Source of the DNA: Enterobacter_D sp963521185
GTDB taxonomy: Bacteria; Pseudomonadota; Gammaproteobacteria; Enterobacterales; Enterobacteriaceae
Assembly (NCBI GenBank): GCA_963521185.1
Contig: CAUQTV010000010.1
Span: 82,269-146,268, forward strand
Direction of reading: 5' to 3'
Length of the DNA stretch: 64,000 nucleotides
The position numbers were made by a program, and so were the translations under genes. Position 1 is the first letter of the stretch; each line of letters opens with the position of its first letter. The notes under the pieces are model-generated. The model ran no database searches. It was not told where the DNA came from and saw nothing but the letters and a program-made list of their open reading frames with translations. Below are positions 35,227 to 44,502 of the stretch, piece by piece.

Positions 35227-35252
35227 GCCGGGTAGCGCTGCGCGTACCCGGC
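35227..35252. repeat. REP-like hairpin between metF and gldA
   Basis: GCCGGGTA-GCGCTGCGCG-TACCCGGC, between convergent genes. E. coli has katG, yijE and yijF in this interval; none is present here. Confidence 0.75.
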
Positions 35253-35288
35253 CTGAACGTTTTGTCTGTTAGCGCAAATCACTAACGC

Positions 35289-36392
35289 TTATTCCCACTC
35301 ATCCAGGAAACGCTGGCCGTATTGATCGGCAACGATCAGTGCCGCGTAAACCTGATCCACGCTCGCGCCGCCCGGCATGTTGTGAATGGTTTCCCCTTCG
35401 GCACACGCCGCTTCCGCCACCAGACGCATTTTCGCCGCAATATCGGTTTTGATATCCAGCTGCGCCAGCGTGATCGGCAGACCGACGCTGTGACATAGCG
35501 ACGCCACGGTTTCAATCTCCTCAACCGACGCGTTTTCTAATACCAGCTGCGTTAACGTACCAAACGCGACTTTTTCACCGTGGTAAAAATGATGGGCGTC
35601 CGGGATCGCCGTCAGGCCGTTGTGGATAGCGTGAGCGGCAGCAAGACCGCCGCTTTCAAAACCGACGCCGCTCAGGTAGGTATTGGCTTCCACCACGCGT
35701 TCCAGCGCTGCGGTCACCACGTGCTGCTCGGCAGCCAGCATCGCTTTTTCACCCTGCTCTAACAGCGTGTGGTAGCACAGCTCTGCCAGCGCGAGCGCGG
35801 CTTGTGTGCACTGACCGCCCGCCATGGTGGTTGCGCCGCTGCGTGAACAGGCGCGGGCTTCAAACCAGGTCGCCAGCGCATCGCCAATGCCTGCCGCCAG
35901 CAGTCGCGCCGGTGCTCCCGCCACGACTTTCGTGTCCACAATGACCATGTTCGGGTTTTTCGGCAGCAGCAGGTAGCGATCGAACTCGCCATCGTCGGTG
36001 TAAATCACCGACAGCGCGCTGCACGGGGCGTCGGTAGAGGCAATGGTCGGGGCAATAGCCACCGGCAGCCCCATAAAATGCGCCAGCGCTTTGGCGGTAT
36101 CCAGCGTCTTACCGCCGCCAATGCCCAGCACCGCGCTGCACTGCGCTTTCTCAGCCACGGCGCGCAGGCGATCGATCTCATTTTGTGAACACTCACCGCC
36201 GAACGGCACAATTTCTGCGGCAAGCCCGGCGTCGTGCAGGCTGGTCTGCACGGTCTCCTGCGCGAAACCTAATACAAATTTATCGCCGACCACCAGCCAG
36301 CTCTCCGACAGCGGTTTGAGATACTCTCCGAGGCGGGTGAGCACATCTGCGCCCTGGATGTATTTACCAGGCGATTGAATAATATGGTCCAT
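35289..36392 (-). CDS. gldA: Glycerol dehydrogenase
   Basis: NAD-linked, zinc-dependent oxidation of glycerol to dihydroxyacetone; also acts on other small polyols. 367 aa, the E. coli length. GGGKTLDTAKA binds NAD and IHNGLTAIPDAHHFYHGEKV holds the metal histidines. It follows fsaB by 11 bp on the same strand, so the two share an operon. Confidence 0.97.
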   Translation of the reverse strand: MDHIIQSPGKYIQGADVLTRLGEYLKPLSESWLVVGDKFVLGFAQETVQTSLHDAGLAAEIVPFGGECSQNEIDRLRAVAEKAQCSAVLGIGGGKTLDTAKALAHFMGLPVAIAPTIASTDAPCSALSVIYTDDGEFDRYLLLPKNPNMVIVDTKVVAGAPARLLAAGIGDALATWFEARACSRSGATTMAGGQCTQAALALAELCYHTLLEQGEKAMLAAEQHVVTAALERVVEANTYLSGVGFESGGLAAAHAIHNGLTAIPDAHHFYHGEKVAFGTLTQLVLENASVEEIETVASLCHSVGLPITLAQLDIKTDIAAKMRLVAEAACAEGETIHNMPGGASVDQVYAALIVADQYGQRFLDEWE

Positions 36393-36403
36393 ACACTGAC
36401 TCC

Positions 36404-37066
36404 TTAAAGGGTGAGGTTACCAAACGCGGTTTTCCAGTCTTGCTCAAACTTCTCTATCGCCGAGTCTACGGCGGGCGTGCCGAGCATTTGTTGCGCGACG
36501 TCTAAAGGCAGCGTGATCGCCTCGCAGCCTGCGAGCAGGCAATCGAGCGCCTGGCGCGGCGTTTTAAAGCTGGCCGCCAGCACACTGCTTTCAGGCGCAT
36601 GCCGTTCGAGCAGCGTTTGCAGCTCCTGCACCATGCGAATGCCATCGCCACCCTGGGCGTCAACGCGGTTCACATAGGGCGCGACATATTTCGCACCGGC
36701 GAGGGCGGCGAGCAAGCCTTGCGCGGCGCTGTAAACGGCGGTGCCTAAGGTCACAATGCCCGCTTTTTTTAACATTTTTATGGCAGCGAGGCCTTCCGCC
36801 GTCACCGGCACTTTCACGACCAGCCCCGGTACGGCATTGCTCAGACGCCGGGCCTCTTCCACCATGCCGTCAGCGGTGCGGCTCATCACCTGAGCAAACA
36901 GCGTGCCGTCCGGGCCAATCGCCTGTTGCAGACGCGGTAAAACGTCCCAGATGGATTCTTTACCCGCGGCGATAATGCTGGGATTGGTGGTCACGCCCGC
37001 CAGCGGATAAATACGCGCCAGGCGCTCCACTTCAGCCACGTTGGCGGTATCCAGATACAGTTCCAT
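36404..37066 (-). CDS. fsaB: Fructose-6-phosphate aldolase B
   Basis: Class I aldolase of the transaldolase-like family that splits fructose 6-phosphate to dihydroxyacetone and glyceraldehyde 3-phosphate. 220 aa. The Schiff-base lysine is K85 (VVKVPVTAEGLAAIK), and the TTNPSI loop and AAQGLLAALAGAKYVAPYV are conserved. It lies between ptsA and gldA, with dihydroxyacetone as the probable link. Confidence 0.96.
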   Translation of the reverse strand: MELYLDTANVAEVERLARIYPLAGVTTNPSIIAAGKESIWDVLPRLQQAIGPDGTLFAQVMSRTADGMVEEARRLSNAVPGLVVKVPVTAEGLAAIKMLKKAGIVTLGTAVYSAAQGLLAALAGAKYVAPYVNRVDAQGGDGIRMVQELQTLLERHAPESSVLAASFKTPRQALDCLLAGCEAITLPLDVAQQMLGTPAVDSAIEKFEQDWKTAFGNLTL

Positions 37067-37083
37067 GGTTTTCCCTCGGTCGG

Positions 37084-39585
37084 TTACAGTTCAAGTTCGT
37101 GCGACAGCAGGTGGGCAACGGCCTCTTCGGACGCGGCGTTGACCAGTGCGCTACGGAATTCGTCGTGCATAATGCGCCGCGCCAGCCGCGAGAAAATACG
37201 CATATGCTGATCGCCTGCGGCATGTTTATTGAGCGTGAGCATGATGATGAACTGCGCGTCTTCATCGCCCCAACGAATCGGCGTGGGCAGACGGGCCACG
37301 CTGATGGTCGATTGCTCAATATGCTCGGATTTACTGTGTGGAATGGCGAAGCTAAAGCCCAGTCCGGTAGAGAAGACCGCTTCGCGCGCCCAGAGATCGG
37401 CCTCCAGCTTGCGCGGATAGCGGCAGCGTCCGGCCAGCAGCAGGTTATCGGTCATGCCTTTGATGACTTCCTCTTTGCTGCGCCAGTCATTGTTGAGCGA
37501 AATGCAATCGGTGGTGACCAGCGGCGCATCCTGCTGCGTCATGCGGAACTGCGCCAGCAGGTGCTCAACCGCAAGCGAGGTGCGGCACTGCATCGCCTGA
37601 TTGAGCATCCTGCGGCAGTCGCGGCTGTCCAGCTGTGCCAGTCGCGCTTTGGTGGCCGGAATTGACGGTGCGCTCATGCTGATCTCATCCAGCCCCAGGC
37701 CCAGCAGTAGCGGTAGCACGGAGCCTTTCGCACCCAGTTCACCGCACAGGCCAATCCATTTGCCCTGGCGATGCACCGCCTGCACGGCGAAATCGAGTGC
37801 GCGTAAAAACGCCGGATTCAGGCTGTTGTAATGGCGCGTGACTTTGGCGTTGTCGCGATCGACCGCCAGCAGGTATTGCGTTAAATCGTTGCTGCCGATG
37901 CTAAAGAAATCGATCTCTTCACAGCACTGATCGATGATGAACATCACCGAAGGCACTTCGAGCATGATGCCGAACGGAATTTTTTCATCGAACGGGATTT
38001 GCTGCTGGCGCAGCTGCTGTTTGGCCTCGGCCAGTTTCTCTTTCACCCACAGGATCTCTTCCATTGAGGAGATCATCGGGATCATGATTTTCAGCGAGCC
38101 GTGGGCGGAGGCGCGTAAAATGGCGCGCAGCTGGGTGGTAAATAAGGCGTCATATTCGGCGTAGATACGTACCGCCCGATAGCCGAGAAACGGGTTGTTT
38201 TCCGCCGGGATCGGCAGGTAATCGACAGGCTTGTCGCCGCCGATATCCATGGTGCGCACAATAATGCTACGCCCGTTTGCCGCGCTTAGCGCTTCGCAGA
38301 AAATGTTGTACAGCTCATCTTCGCTGGGCGCGCTGGCGCGATCCATATACAGCATTTCGGTACGAAACAGTCCCACGCCTTCCGCGCCGTTGCCAAAGGC
38401 CGCACCCGCTTCCACCGCATGGGCAATATTGGCGGCCACTTCCATGCGAATACCGTCCGCGCTGCGAGCTTCCCGCGTCAGCCAGACGCTTTGCTGCTGG
38501 CGTAAGGTGTCGGCAATGCGTGCTTCCTGCTGGTAGTAGCGGTTCACCGCCTCGTTGGGCGCGACCACCACCACGCCGGTGTTGCCGTCGATAAAGGCGG
38601 GCTGGCCGATGAAGGCGTCGAGGGCATGAATGTCCACGCCGACCAGTGTCGGAATGCCAAACGAGCGGGCAAGGATCACCGTGTGGGAGGTGGTGCCGCC
38701 GCTCGCTAACAGCAGCCCTTTGAGCTGCGTTTTATCCAGCTCCAGAAACTGGCTGGGGGTCAGCTCTTCGCTGATGCACAGCGTCGGCTGCGTCAGCTGG
38801 CCCGGTGCCGGGAAGCGCTGCGCCCCGTAGATATGCTGCAAAAGCTGGAAACAGACGTCCCGCACATCGAGTACGCGCTCCTGCAAATAGTGGCTTGCCG
38901 AGCGGGAGAAGGTATCGCAAAAATGGGCCGCCGCATCGACAATGCTTTGCGCGCAGCTTAACTGCGCGTTAACGCCGTCCAGCAAACGCTGACGCAGCGT
39001 GGTGTCGCTGGCGAGGGAGCGGTGTGCTTCCAGGATTGCGCGCGTGGTGCTGTCGCTGTCGAGCAGACGCAGTTCAATGTTTTTCACCAGCAGCGTCAGT
39101 CCCTTATCCAGCGCGGCCTGTTCGTGCTCCACGCTGCCAGCGGCGGGCAGTTCACCCAACTGTTGCAGATCCAGCGCGCTCAGGCGCAGCAAGACGCCGC
39201 CCGCGCTGCCGCTGCATACCGGTTGAGCGTGAAACAGCGTAGGGTTCAAATTCGCCAGTGACAACGGCAGCGGTTCGCTGGTGGGCGAAGGCGGTTCCGC
39301 CAGCGGGGCGTCGCAGTGCGGAAATTCCTCTTTTAGCCATTGCGATAAACGTGCGTGCGCGGCTTTTTCATCGTCACCGCTAATCAGCAACTGACAGGCA
39401 TCGTTTAACAGCGTGTCCGTGGCAATCAGCGACAACGCGCTTTTGGCATCGCCCTTAGCGCCGGTGCGTAAATTGCACCACGTAATGTGTGAAGTGAACG
39501 TATTGCACAGCGTTTCAACATGGCTTGCCGGACGCGCGTGCACGCCGTTTGGCAATTCACAAATAAATTCCACAACCAGAGCCAT
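37084..39585 (-). CDS. ptsA: Multiphosphoryl PTS protein PtsA (HPr-EI-EIIA)
   Basis: Three-domain PTS fusion of 833 aa. HPr-like N-terminus with the phospho-His H16 in NGVHARPAS; central enzyme I with SGGTTSHTVILARS, PEP-binding GVGLFRTEMLYMD and a C-terminal IGSNDLTQYLLAVDR; then an EIIA-Fru domain with SFAIPHSKSEHIEQS. It can supply all soluble phosphotransfer steps for the Frw permease encoded divergently at 39891. First gene of ptsA-fsaB-gldA. Confidence 0.96.
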   Translation of the reverse strand: MALVVEFICELPNGVHARPASHVETLCNTFTSHITWCNLRTGAKGDAKSALSLIATDTLLNDACQLLISGDDEKAAHARLSQWLKEEFPHCDAPLAEPPSPTSEPLPLSLANLNPTLFHAQPVCSGSAGGVLLRLSALDLQQLGELPAAGSVEHEQAALDKGLTLLVKNIELRLLDSDSTTRAILEAHRSLASDTTLRQRLLDGVNAQLSCAQSIVDAAAHFCDTFSRSASHYLQERVLDVRDVCFQLLQHIYGAQRFPAPGQLTQPTLCISEELTPSQFLELDKTQLKGLLLASGGTTSHTVILARSFGIPTLVGVDIHALDAFIGQPAFIDGNTGVVVVAPNEAVNRYYQQEARIADTLRQQQSVWLTREARSADGIRMEVAANIAHAVEAGAAFGNGAEGVGLFRTEMLYMDRASAPSEDELYNIFCEALSAANGRSIIVRTMDIGGDKPVDYLPIPAENNPFLGYRAVRIYAEYDALFTTQLRAILRASAHGSLKIMIPMISSMEEILWVKEKLAEAKQQLRQQQIPFDEKIPFGIMLEVPSVMFIIDQCCEEIDFFSIGSNDLTQYLLAVDRDNAKVTRHYNSLNPAFLRALDFAVQAVHRQGKWIGLCGELGAKGSVLPLLLGLGLDEISMSAPSIPATKARLAQLDSRDCRRMLNQAMQCRTSLAVEHLLAQFRMTQQDAPLVTTDCISLNNDWRSKEEVIKGMTDNLLLAGRCRYPRKLEADLWAREAVFSTGLGFSFAIPHSKSEHIEQSTISVARLPTPIRWGDEDAQFIIMLTLNKHAAGDQHMRIFSRLARRIMHDEFRSALVNAASEEAVAHLLSHELEL

Positions 39586-39657
39586 CGCTCTTCTCCTGAT
39601 TCCCCGTTATGGGTCCAGCATAAGAGCGCAGGCCGGAAGACCGCTATGTGACATTTC

Positions 39658-39698
39658 TGCCAAAAACTGGACAAATGTAATGTCTGTGTCGAAATGAG
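39658..39698 (+). promoter_or_regulatory. Operator-like repeat, ptsA side
   Basis: Contains ACTGGACAAATGTAATGTC. About 29 of 41 bases match the inverted copy at 39762-39802, with continuing similarity beyond. It starts 73 bp from the ptsA start codon. Presumably the binding site of a local regulator, perhaps the AraC-type YijO (inference). Confidence 0.6.
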
Positions 39699-39761
39699 AC
39701 TCGGCTCACAGGTTGCAAAACTTTGCGTGAAGCCTCGCAAAATCCAACTTATGAAGCCGAT

Positions 39762-39802
39762 CGCATTTTTCCACTGACATTACAAAAATCCAGTAAATGG
39801 CC
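39762..39802 (-). promoter_or_regulatory. Operator-like repeat, frwC side
   Basis: Minus-strand copy containing ACTGGATTTTTGTAATGTC, the mirror of the repeat at 39658. Three direct TCCA(C/G)T motifs at 39770, 39789 and 39809, 19 and 20 bp apart, occupy one helix face, a layout typical of AraC-family sites. Confidence 0.6.
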
Positions 39803-39890
39803 TTTTTGTCCACTGTTTGCACCGACCGGGATTGCCTATTGTTGCCACCACATCCTTGTGGAAAAAGACTGAAAGGTCCCCGGAGCGCTT

Positions 39891-40970
39891 ATGAAAGAGT
39901 TGGTGCAAATCCTGAAGAACGCGCGGCAGCATTTAATGACTGGCGTGTCGCATATGATCCCGTTCGTGGTCGCGGGGGGGATCCTGCTGGCGGTGTCCGT
40001 CATGTTATACGGCAAGGGCGCAGTCCCGGATGCCGCCACCGATCCGAACCTGAAAAAGCTGTTTGATATTGGCGTCGCCGGGCTGACGTTAATGGTGCCG
40101 TTTCTTGCGGCTTACATCGGCTATTCCATCGCCGAACGTGCGGCGCTGGCCCCCTGCGCCATCGGTGCCTGGGTGGGCAACAGCTTTGGCGCGGGCTTTT
40201 TCGGCGCGATTATCGCCGGGCTGATTGGCGGCATTATTGTTTTCTATCTTAAAAAATTGCCGGTGCCCAAAGTGCTGCGCTCGGTGATGCCTATTTTCGT
40301 TATCCCGATTATCGGCACGTTTATTACCGCGGGCATCATGATGTGGGGACTGGGCGAACCGGTGGGCGCGCTCACGGCCAGCCTGACCGGCTGGTTGCAG
40401 GGGATGCAGCAGGGCAGCATTGTGGTGCTGGCGATCATCATGGGGCTGATGCTGGCTTTCGATATGGGTGGCCCGATTAACAAAGTTGCTTATGCCTTCA
40501 TGCTGATCTGCGTGGCGCAGGGCGTGTACGGCGTGGTCGCCATCGCTGCGGTGGCCATTTGCGTGCCGCCGCTCGGGCTGGGGCTGGCGACGCTACTGAA
40601 CCGAAACAATTTCTCTTCTGAAGAGCGCGAAGCCGGTAAGGCCGCGCTGGTCATGGGCTGCGTTGGCGTCACCGAAGGCGCGATCCCGTTCGCCGCCGCC
40701 GATCCGCTGCGCGTCATTCCCTCCATCATGCTGGGCTCAGCCTGCGGTGCTGTAACGGCCGCGCTGCTGGGCGCGCAGTGCTACGCCGGATGGGGCGGTT
40801 TAATTGTGCTGCCGGTCGTTGAGGGCAAGCTGGGCTATCTCGCGGCGGTGGCCGTGGGCGCGGTGGTGACAGCGCTGTGCGTCAATCTGCTGAAAAGCCT
40901 GGCGCGCAAGAACACACCGCAGGTGAGCGAGCAAGAAGACGATTTGGATTTGGATTTTGAAATTAACTGA
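39891..40970 (+). CDS. frwC: PTS fructose-like EIIC component FrwC
   Basis: Membrane channel of a fructose-type PTS permease. 359 aa, about ten hydrophobic segments; MTGVSHMIPFVVAGGILLA and GPINKVAYAF are EIIC-Fru landmarks. GAGCGCTT and AAAGGTCCCCGGAG precede the ATG. Its sugar in E. coli is undefined. Begins the frwC-frwB-pflD-pflC-frwD operon. Confidence 0.95.
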   Translation: MKELVQILKNARQHLMTGVSHMIPFVVAGGILLAVSVMLYGKGAVPDAATDPNLKKLFDIGVAGLTLMVPFLAAYIGYSIAERAALAPCAIGAWVGNSFGAGFFGAIIAGLIGGIIVFYLKKLPVPKVLRSVMPIFVIPIIGTFITAGIMMWGLGEPVGALTASLTGWLQGMQQGSIVVLAIIMGLMLAFDMGGPINKVAYAFMLICVAQGVYGVVAIAAVAICVPPLGLGLATLLNRNNFSSEEREAGKAALVMGCVGVTEGAIPFAAADPLRVIPSIMLGSACGAVTAALLGAQCYAGWGGLIVLPVVEGKLGYLAAVAVGAVVTALCVNLLKSLARKNTPQVSEQEDDLDLDFEIN

Positions 40971-40984
40971 GTGAGGACGTTGAG

Positions 40985-41305
40985 ATGACCAATATTGTTG
41001 CGGTGACGGCGTGTCCGTCGGGCGTTGCCCATACCTATATGGCCGCCGAAGCGCTGGAAAGCGCGGCAAAAGCCAAAGGCTGGCAGGTCAAAGTGGAAAC
41101 CCAGGGGTCGATTGGGCTGGAGAATGAACTGACCGCCAGCGATATCGCCGCTGCGGATATGGTGGTGCTGACGAAAGATATCGGCATCAAGTTCGAAGAG
41201 CGCTTTGCCGGGAAAACCATTGTGCGCGTCAACATCAGCGACGCGGTAAAACGCGCTGACGCCATCATGAACAAAATCGATGCTCATCTGGCCACGCTGG
41301 CCTGA
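40985..41305 (+). CDS. frwB: PTS fructose-like EIIB component FrwB
   Basis: Cytoplasmic phospho-carrier that takes phosphate from EIIA and hands it to the sugar. 106 aa; the active cysteine is C10 in VAVTACPSGVAHTYMAAEAL. 14 bp after frwC. Confidence 0.95.
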   Translation: MTNIVAVTACPSGVAHTYMAAEALESAAKAKGWQVKVETQGSIGLENELTASDIAAADMVVLTKDIGIKFEERFAGKTIVRVNISDAVKRADAIMNKIDAHLATLA

Positions 41306-41312
41306 TCCCTTT

Positions 41313-41334
41313 CCCCGCCCTGTGGCGGGGTTTT
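41313..41334 (+). terminator. Hairpin between frwB and pflD
   Basis: CCCCGCC-CTGT-GGCGGGG-TTTT. It stands inside the operon, so it probably lowers read-through from the PTS genes to pflD rather than stopping it fully. Confidence 0.65.
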
Positions 41335-41353
41335 CCTTTCCAGGAGGTTCCTC

Positions 41354-43651
41354 ATGACGAATCGTCTTCAGCGTCTGAAAACGGCCCTGTTTACTGCGCC
41401 CCGCGAAATTTCACTTGAGCGTGCGCTGCTCTATACCGAAAGCCATCGCCAGACCGAAGGCGAACCGGTGATTATGCGTCGTGCAAAAGCCACGGCGCAC
41501 ATTCTTGATAATGTGGCGATTTCGATTCGTGATGAGGAGTTAATTGCTGGAAACCGCACGGTAAAACCGCGTGCGGGCATTGTGTCACCCGAGATGGATC
41601 CCTGGTGGTTGCAGGACGAACTCGACCAGTTCCCGACGCGCCCGCAGGATCGTTTTGACATCAGCGAAGGCGACAAACGGCTCTACCGCGAAACGCTTTA
41701 CCCCTACTGGGCAAACCGCTCGATGAAGGATTTCATCAACGGGCAGATGACCGATGAGGTGAAAGAGGCCGTCGGCACACAGATTTTTAGCATCAATCAG
41801 ACGGACAAAGGCCAGGGGCACATCATCATTGATTATCCGCGCCTGCTGAATAACGGACTGGACGCGCTGGTGAGCGAGATGCAAAAGCACTGTGCGCAAC
41901 AGCCGGAGAATCACTTTTACGCGGCGGCGCTGCTGCTGCTCAACGCCTCCCAGCGCCATATCCTGCGCTATGCGACGCTGGCCGATGAGATGGCCCAGCG
42001 CTGTGACGATGCGGCGCGTCGCGAAGAATTACGGACGATGGCGGCCAACGCGCGGCATAACGCCGGGCAACGTCCGCAGACCTTCTGGCAGGCCTGCCAG
42101 CTGTTCTGGTTTATGAACGTGATTTTGCAGTATGAATCCAACGCCAGTTCGCTGTCGCTTGGGCGTTTTGATCAGTACATGCTGCCCTTTTACCAGGCGT
42201 CGCTATCCCAGGGCGAGGAGGCGAGTTTTTTACACGAACTGCTGGCCTCACTATGGATCAAATGCAACGACGTGGTGCTGCTGCGATCCACCAGTAGCGC
42301 ACGCTATTTTGCGGGCTTCCCAACGGGCTACACCGCGCTGTTAGGCGGGCTGACGGAGAACGGGCGTAGCGCGGTCAACGTGCTGTCGTTTTTGTGCCTC
42401 GACGCTTATCAGGATGTGCAACTGCCGCAGCCGAATCTGGGCGTGCGCATCAATGATCGTATTGAGGGTGCGTTTCTGCAAAAAACCGCCGAAACCATTC
42501 GTCTCGGTACCGGTATCCCGCAAATCTTCAACGATGAGGTGGTGATCCCGGCGTTTCTCAATCGCGGCGTTTCCCTGGAAGATGCGCGCGACTACGCGGT
42601 GGTCGGTTGCGTTGAACTGTCGATCCCCGGTCGCACCTATGGCCTGCACGACATCGCCATGTTTAACCTGCTGAAAGTCATGGAGATCACCCTGCATGAA
42701 AACGCGGCACAGCCCGATCTCACCTATGCGGCGCTGCTGGGTAAGATGCGCGAGAAGATCAGCCACTACATCCGCCTGATGGTGGAGGGCAGCAACATTT
42801 GCGATATCGGCCACCGCGACTGGGCACCGGTGCCGCTGCTGTCGTCGTTTATCAGCGATTGCCTGCAAAACGGCAAGGACATTACCGACGGCGGCGCGCG
42901 CTACAACTTTTCCGGCGTTCAGGGCATTGGCATTGCGAACCTGAGCGACTCGCTGCACGCGCTCAACGGCATGGTGTTTGAACAGCAGCGCTTATCTTTT
43001 GCCGATCTGATGGTGGTGCTGAAAGCCAATTTTGCCACCCCGGACGGGGAGAAGATCCGCGCGCGCCTGATTAACCGCTTTGAGAAATATGGCAATGATA
43101 TCGACGATGTTGACGACATCAGCGCCGATTTACTGCGTTTTTACTGCAAAGAAGTGGAAAAATATCACAATCCCCGTGGCGGCGTGTTTACGCCAGGCTC
43201 TTACACGGTTTCGGCCCATGTGCCGTTAGGGGCGGTGGTGGGTGCCACGCCAGATGGCCGACTGGCGGGCGAGCAGCTCGCGGATGGTGGGTTATCGCCA
43301 ATGCTCGGCCAGGATGCCAAAGGGCCAACGGCGGTATTGAAGTCGGTGAGTAAACTCGATAACACGCTGCTATCGAACGGCACGTTGCTGAACGTGAAGT
43401 TCACCCCCGCCACGCTTGAAGGTGAGGCAGGCTTACGCAAGCTGGCGGATTTCCTGCGCGCCTTCACGCAGCTGAAGTTGCAGCATATTCAGTTCAACGT
43501 GGTCAATGCCGACACTTTGCGCGAGGCACAGCAAAGGCCGCAGGATTTCGCCGGGCTGGTGGTCCGCGTGGCCGGTTACAGCGCGTTCTTCGTTGAGCTG
43601 TCGAAGGAGATCCAGGATGACATCATTCGCCGGACCGCGCATCAGCTGTGA
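41354..43651 (+). CDS. pflD: Glycyl radical enzyme PflD (formate acetyltransferase 2-like)
   Basis: Anaerobic glycyl radical enzyme of the PFL/diol-dehydratase superfamily, 765 aa. The catalytic cysteine is in the VVGCVELSIPGRTYG loop, and the radical glycine is G741 in VRVAGYSAFF near the C-terminus. A single Cys (GCVE) rather than the adjacent Cys-Cys pair of true pyruvate formate-lyase suggests that it is not a PFL; the substrate is unknown. Activated by PflC. Confidence 0.9.
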   Translation: MTNRLQRLKTALFTAPREISLERALLYTESHRQTEGEPVIMRRAKATAHILDNVAISIRDEELIAGNRTVKPRAGIVSPEMDPWWLQDELDQFPTRPQDRFDISEGDKRLYRETLYPYWANRSMKDFINGQMTDEVKEAVGTQIFSINQTDKGQGHIIIDYPRLLNNGLDALVSEMQKHCAQQPENHFYAAALLLLNASQRHILRYATLADEMAQRCDDAARREELRTMAANARHNAGQRPQTFWQACQLFWFMNVILQYESNASSLSLGRFDQYMLPFYQASLSQGEEASFLHELLASLWIKCNDVVLLRSTSSARYFAGFPTGYTALLGGLTENGRSAVNVLSFLCLDAYQDVQLPQPNLGVRINDRIEGAFLQKTAETIRLGTGIPQIFNDEVVIPAFLNRGVSLEDARDYAVVGCVELSIPGRTYGLHDIAMFNLLKVMEITLHENAAQPDLTYAALLGKMREKISHYIRLMVEGSNICDIGHRDWAPVPLLSSFISDCLQNGKDITDGGARYNFSGVQGIGIANLSDSLHALNGMVFEQQRLSFADLMVVLKANFATPDGEKIRARLINRFEKYGNDIDDVDDISADLLRFYCKEVEKYHNPRGGVFTPGSYTVSAHVPLGAVVGATPDGRLAGEQLADGGLSPMLGQDAKGPTAVLKSVSKLDNTLLSNGTLLNVKFTPATLEGEAGLRKLADFLRAFTQLKLQHIQFNVVNADTLREAQQRPQDFAGLVVRVAGYSAFFVELSKEIQDDIIRRTAHQL

Positions 43652-44498
43652 CGTGATCGCTGTTGATGAGCGGGAAGCGCGGGCGCGGATCTTTAACATC
43701 CAGCGCTACTCGCTCAACGACGGGCAAGGGATCCGCACGGTGGTGTTTTTTAAAGGCTGTCCGCACACCTGCCCGTGGTGCGCGAACCCGGAATCCCTGT
43801 CGCCCGTCATCCAGACCGTGCGGCGCGAGAGCAAATGCCTGCATTGCCAGCCCTGCCTGCGCGATGCGGTCGAGTGTCCCTCAGGCGCGTTTGAGCAGAT
43901 TGGCCGCGATATCACCTTCGCCGCGCTGGAAGCCGAGGTGATGAAAGACGAAGTTTTCTTTCGCGCTTCCGGCGGCGGGGTGACGCTCTCCGGCGGCGAG
44001 GTGTTAATGCAGGCGGCGTTTGCCACGCGCTTTCTGGCCCGTATGCGCCAGCTTGGGGTGCATACCGCCATTGAGACGGCGGGGGACGCACCCGCACAAC
44101 GCGTGCTGAAATTAGCGCAGCAATGTGATGAAGTGCTGTTCGATTTAAAAATCATGCAGGCGGACGACGCCCGGCGGGTGTTGAACATCAACCTGCCGCG
44201 CGTGCTCTCTAACCTGCGAATGCTGGTGGCGCAGGGCATCAATGTTATCCCGCGTCTGCCGCTGATCCCAGGCTATACGCTGCATGACGAGAACATTGAG
44301 CGGGTGCTGGCGGTCCTTAAACCGCTGGGGATCCGCGAGCTGCATCTGCTGCCTTTTCATCAGTACGGCGAGTCGAAATACCGGTTACTGGGCTTGCCGT
44401 TAACGATGGCGGGCAGCAAACCGCCCACCATGCATGATGTCGGCCTGGTGCGGCAGCGCGCGGAAGCGGCGGGTTTTCTGGTCACCACAGGAGGATGA
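43617..44498 (+). CDS. pflC: Glycyl radical-activating enzyme PflC
   Basis: Radical SAM enzyme that installs the glycyl radical on PflD. 293 aa from MTSFAGPRISCDVIAVDERE. The radical SAM cluster is GCPHTCPWC (CxxxCxxC); CLHCQPCLRDAVECPSGAF supplies cysteines for an auxiliary cluster, as in GRE activases of the dehydratase type. AAGGAGATCC precedes the ATG, which lies 35 bp inside pflD, so translation is coupled. Confidence 0.95.
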   Translation: MTSFAGPRISCDVIAVDEREARARIFNIQRYSLNDGQGIRTVVFFKGCPHTCPWCANPESLSPVIQTVRRESKCLHCQPCLRDAVECPSGAFEQIGRDITFAALEAEVMKDEVFFRASGGGVTLSGGEVLMQAAFATRFLARMRQLGVHTAIETAGDAPAQRVLKLAQQCDEVLFDLKIMQADDARRVLNINLPRVLSNLRMLVAQGINVIPRLPLIPGYTLHDENIERVLAVLKPLGIRELHLLPFHQYGESKYRLLGLPLTMAGSKPPTMHDVGLVRQRAEAAGFLVTTGG

Positions 44499-44502
44499 GT
44501 AT

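Larger units (their letters stand above)
39586..39890. other. ptsA-frwC divergent regulatory region
   Basis: 305 bp with no gene, but with two mirror-image copies of a 41-bp sequence (39658-39698 and 39762-39802, listed separately). Candidate -10 TATTGT at 39837-39842 for frwC. No Cra box was recognised. Confidence 0.7.
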
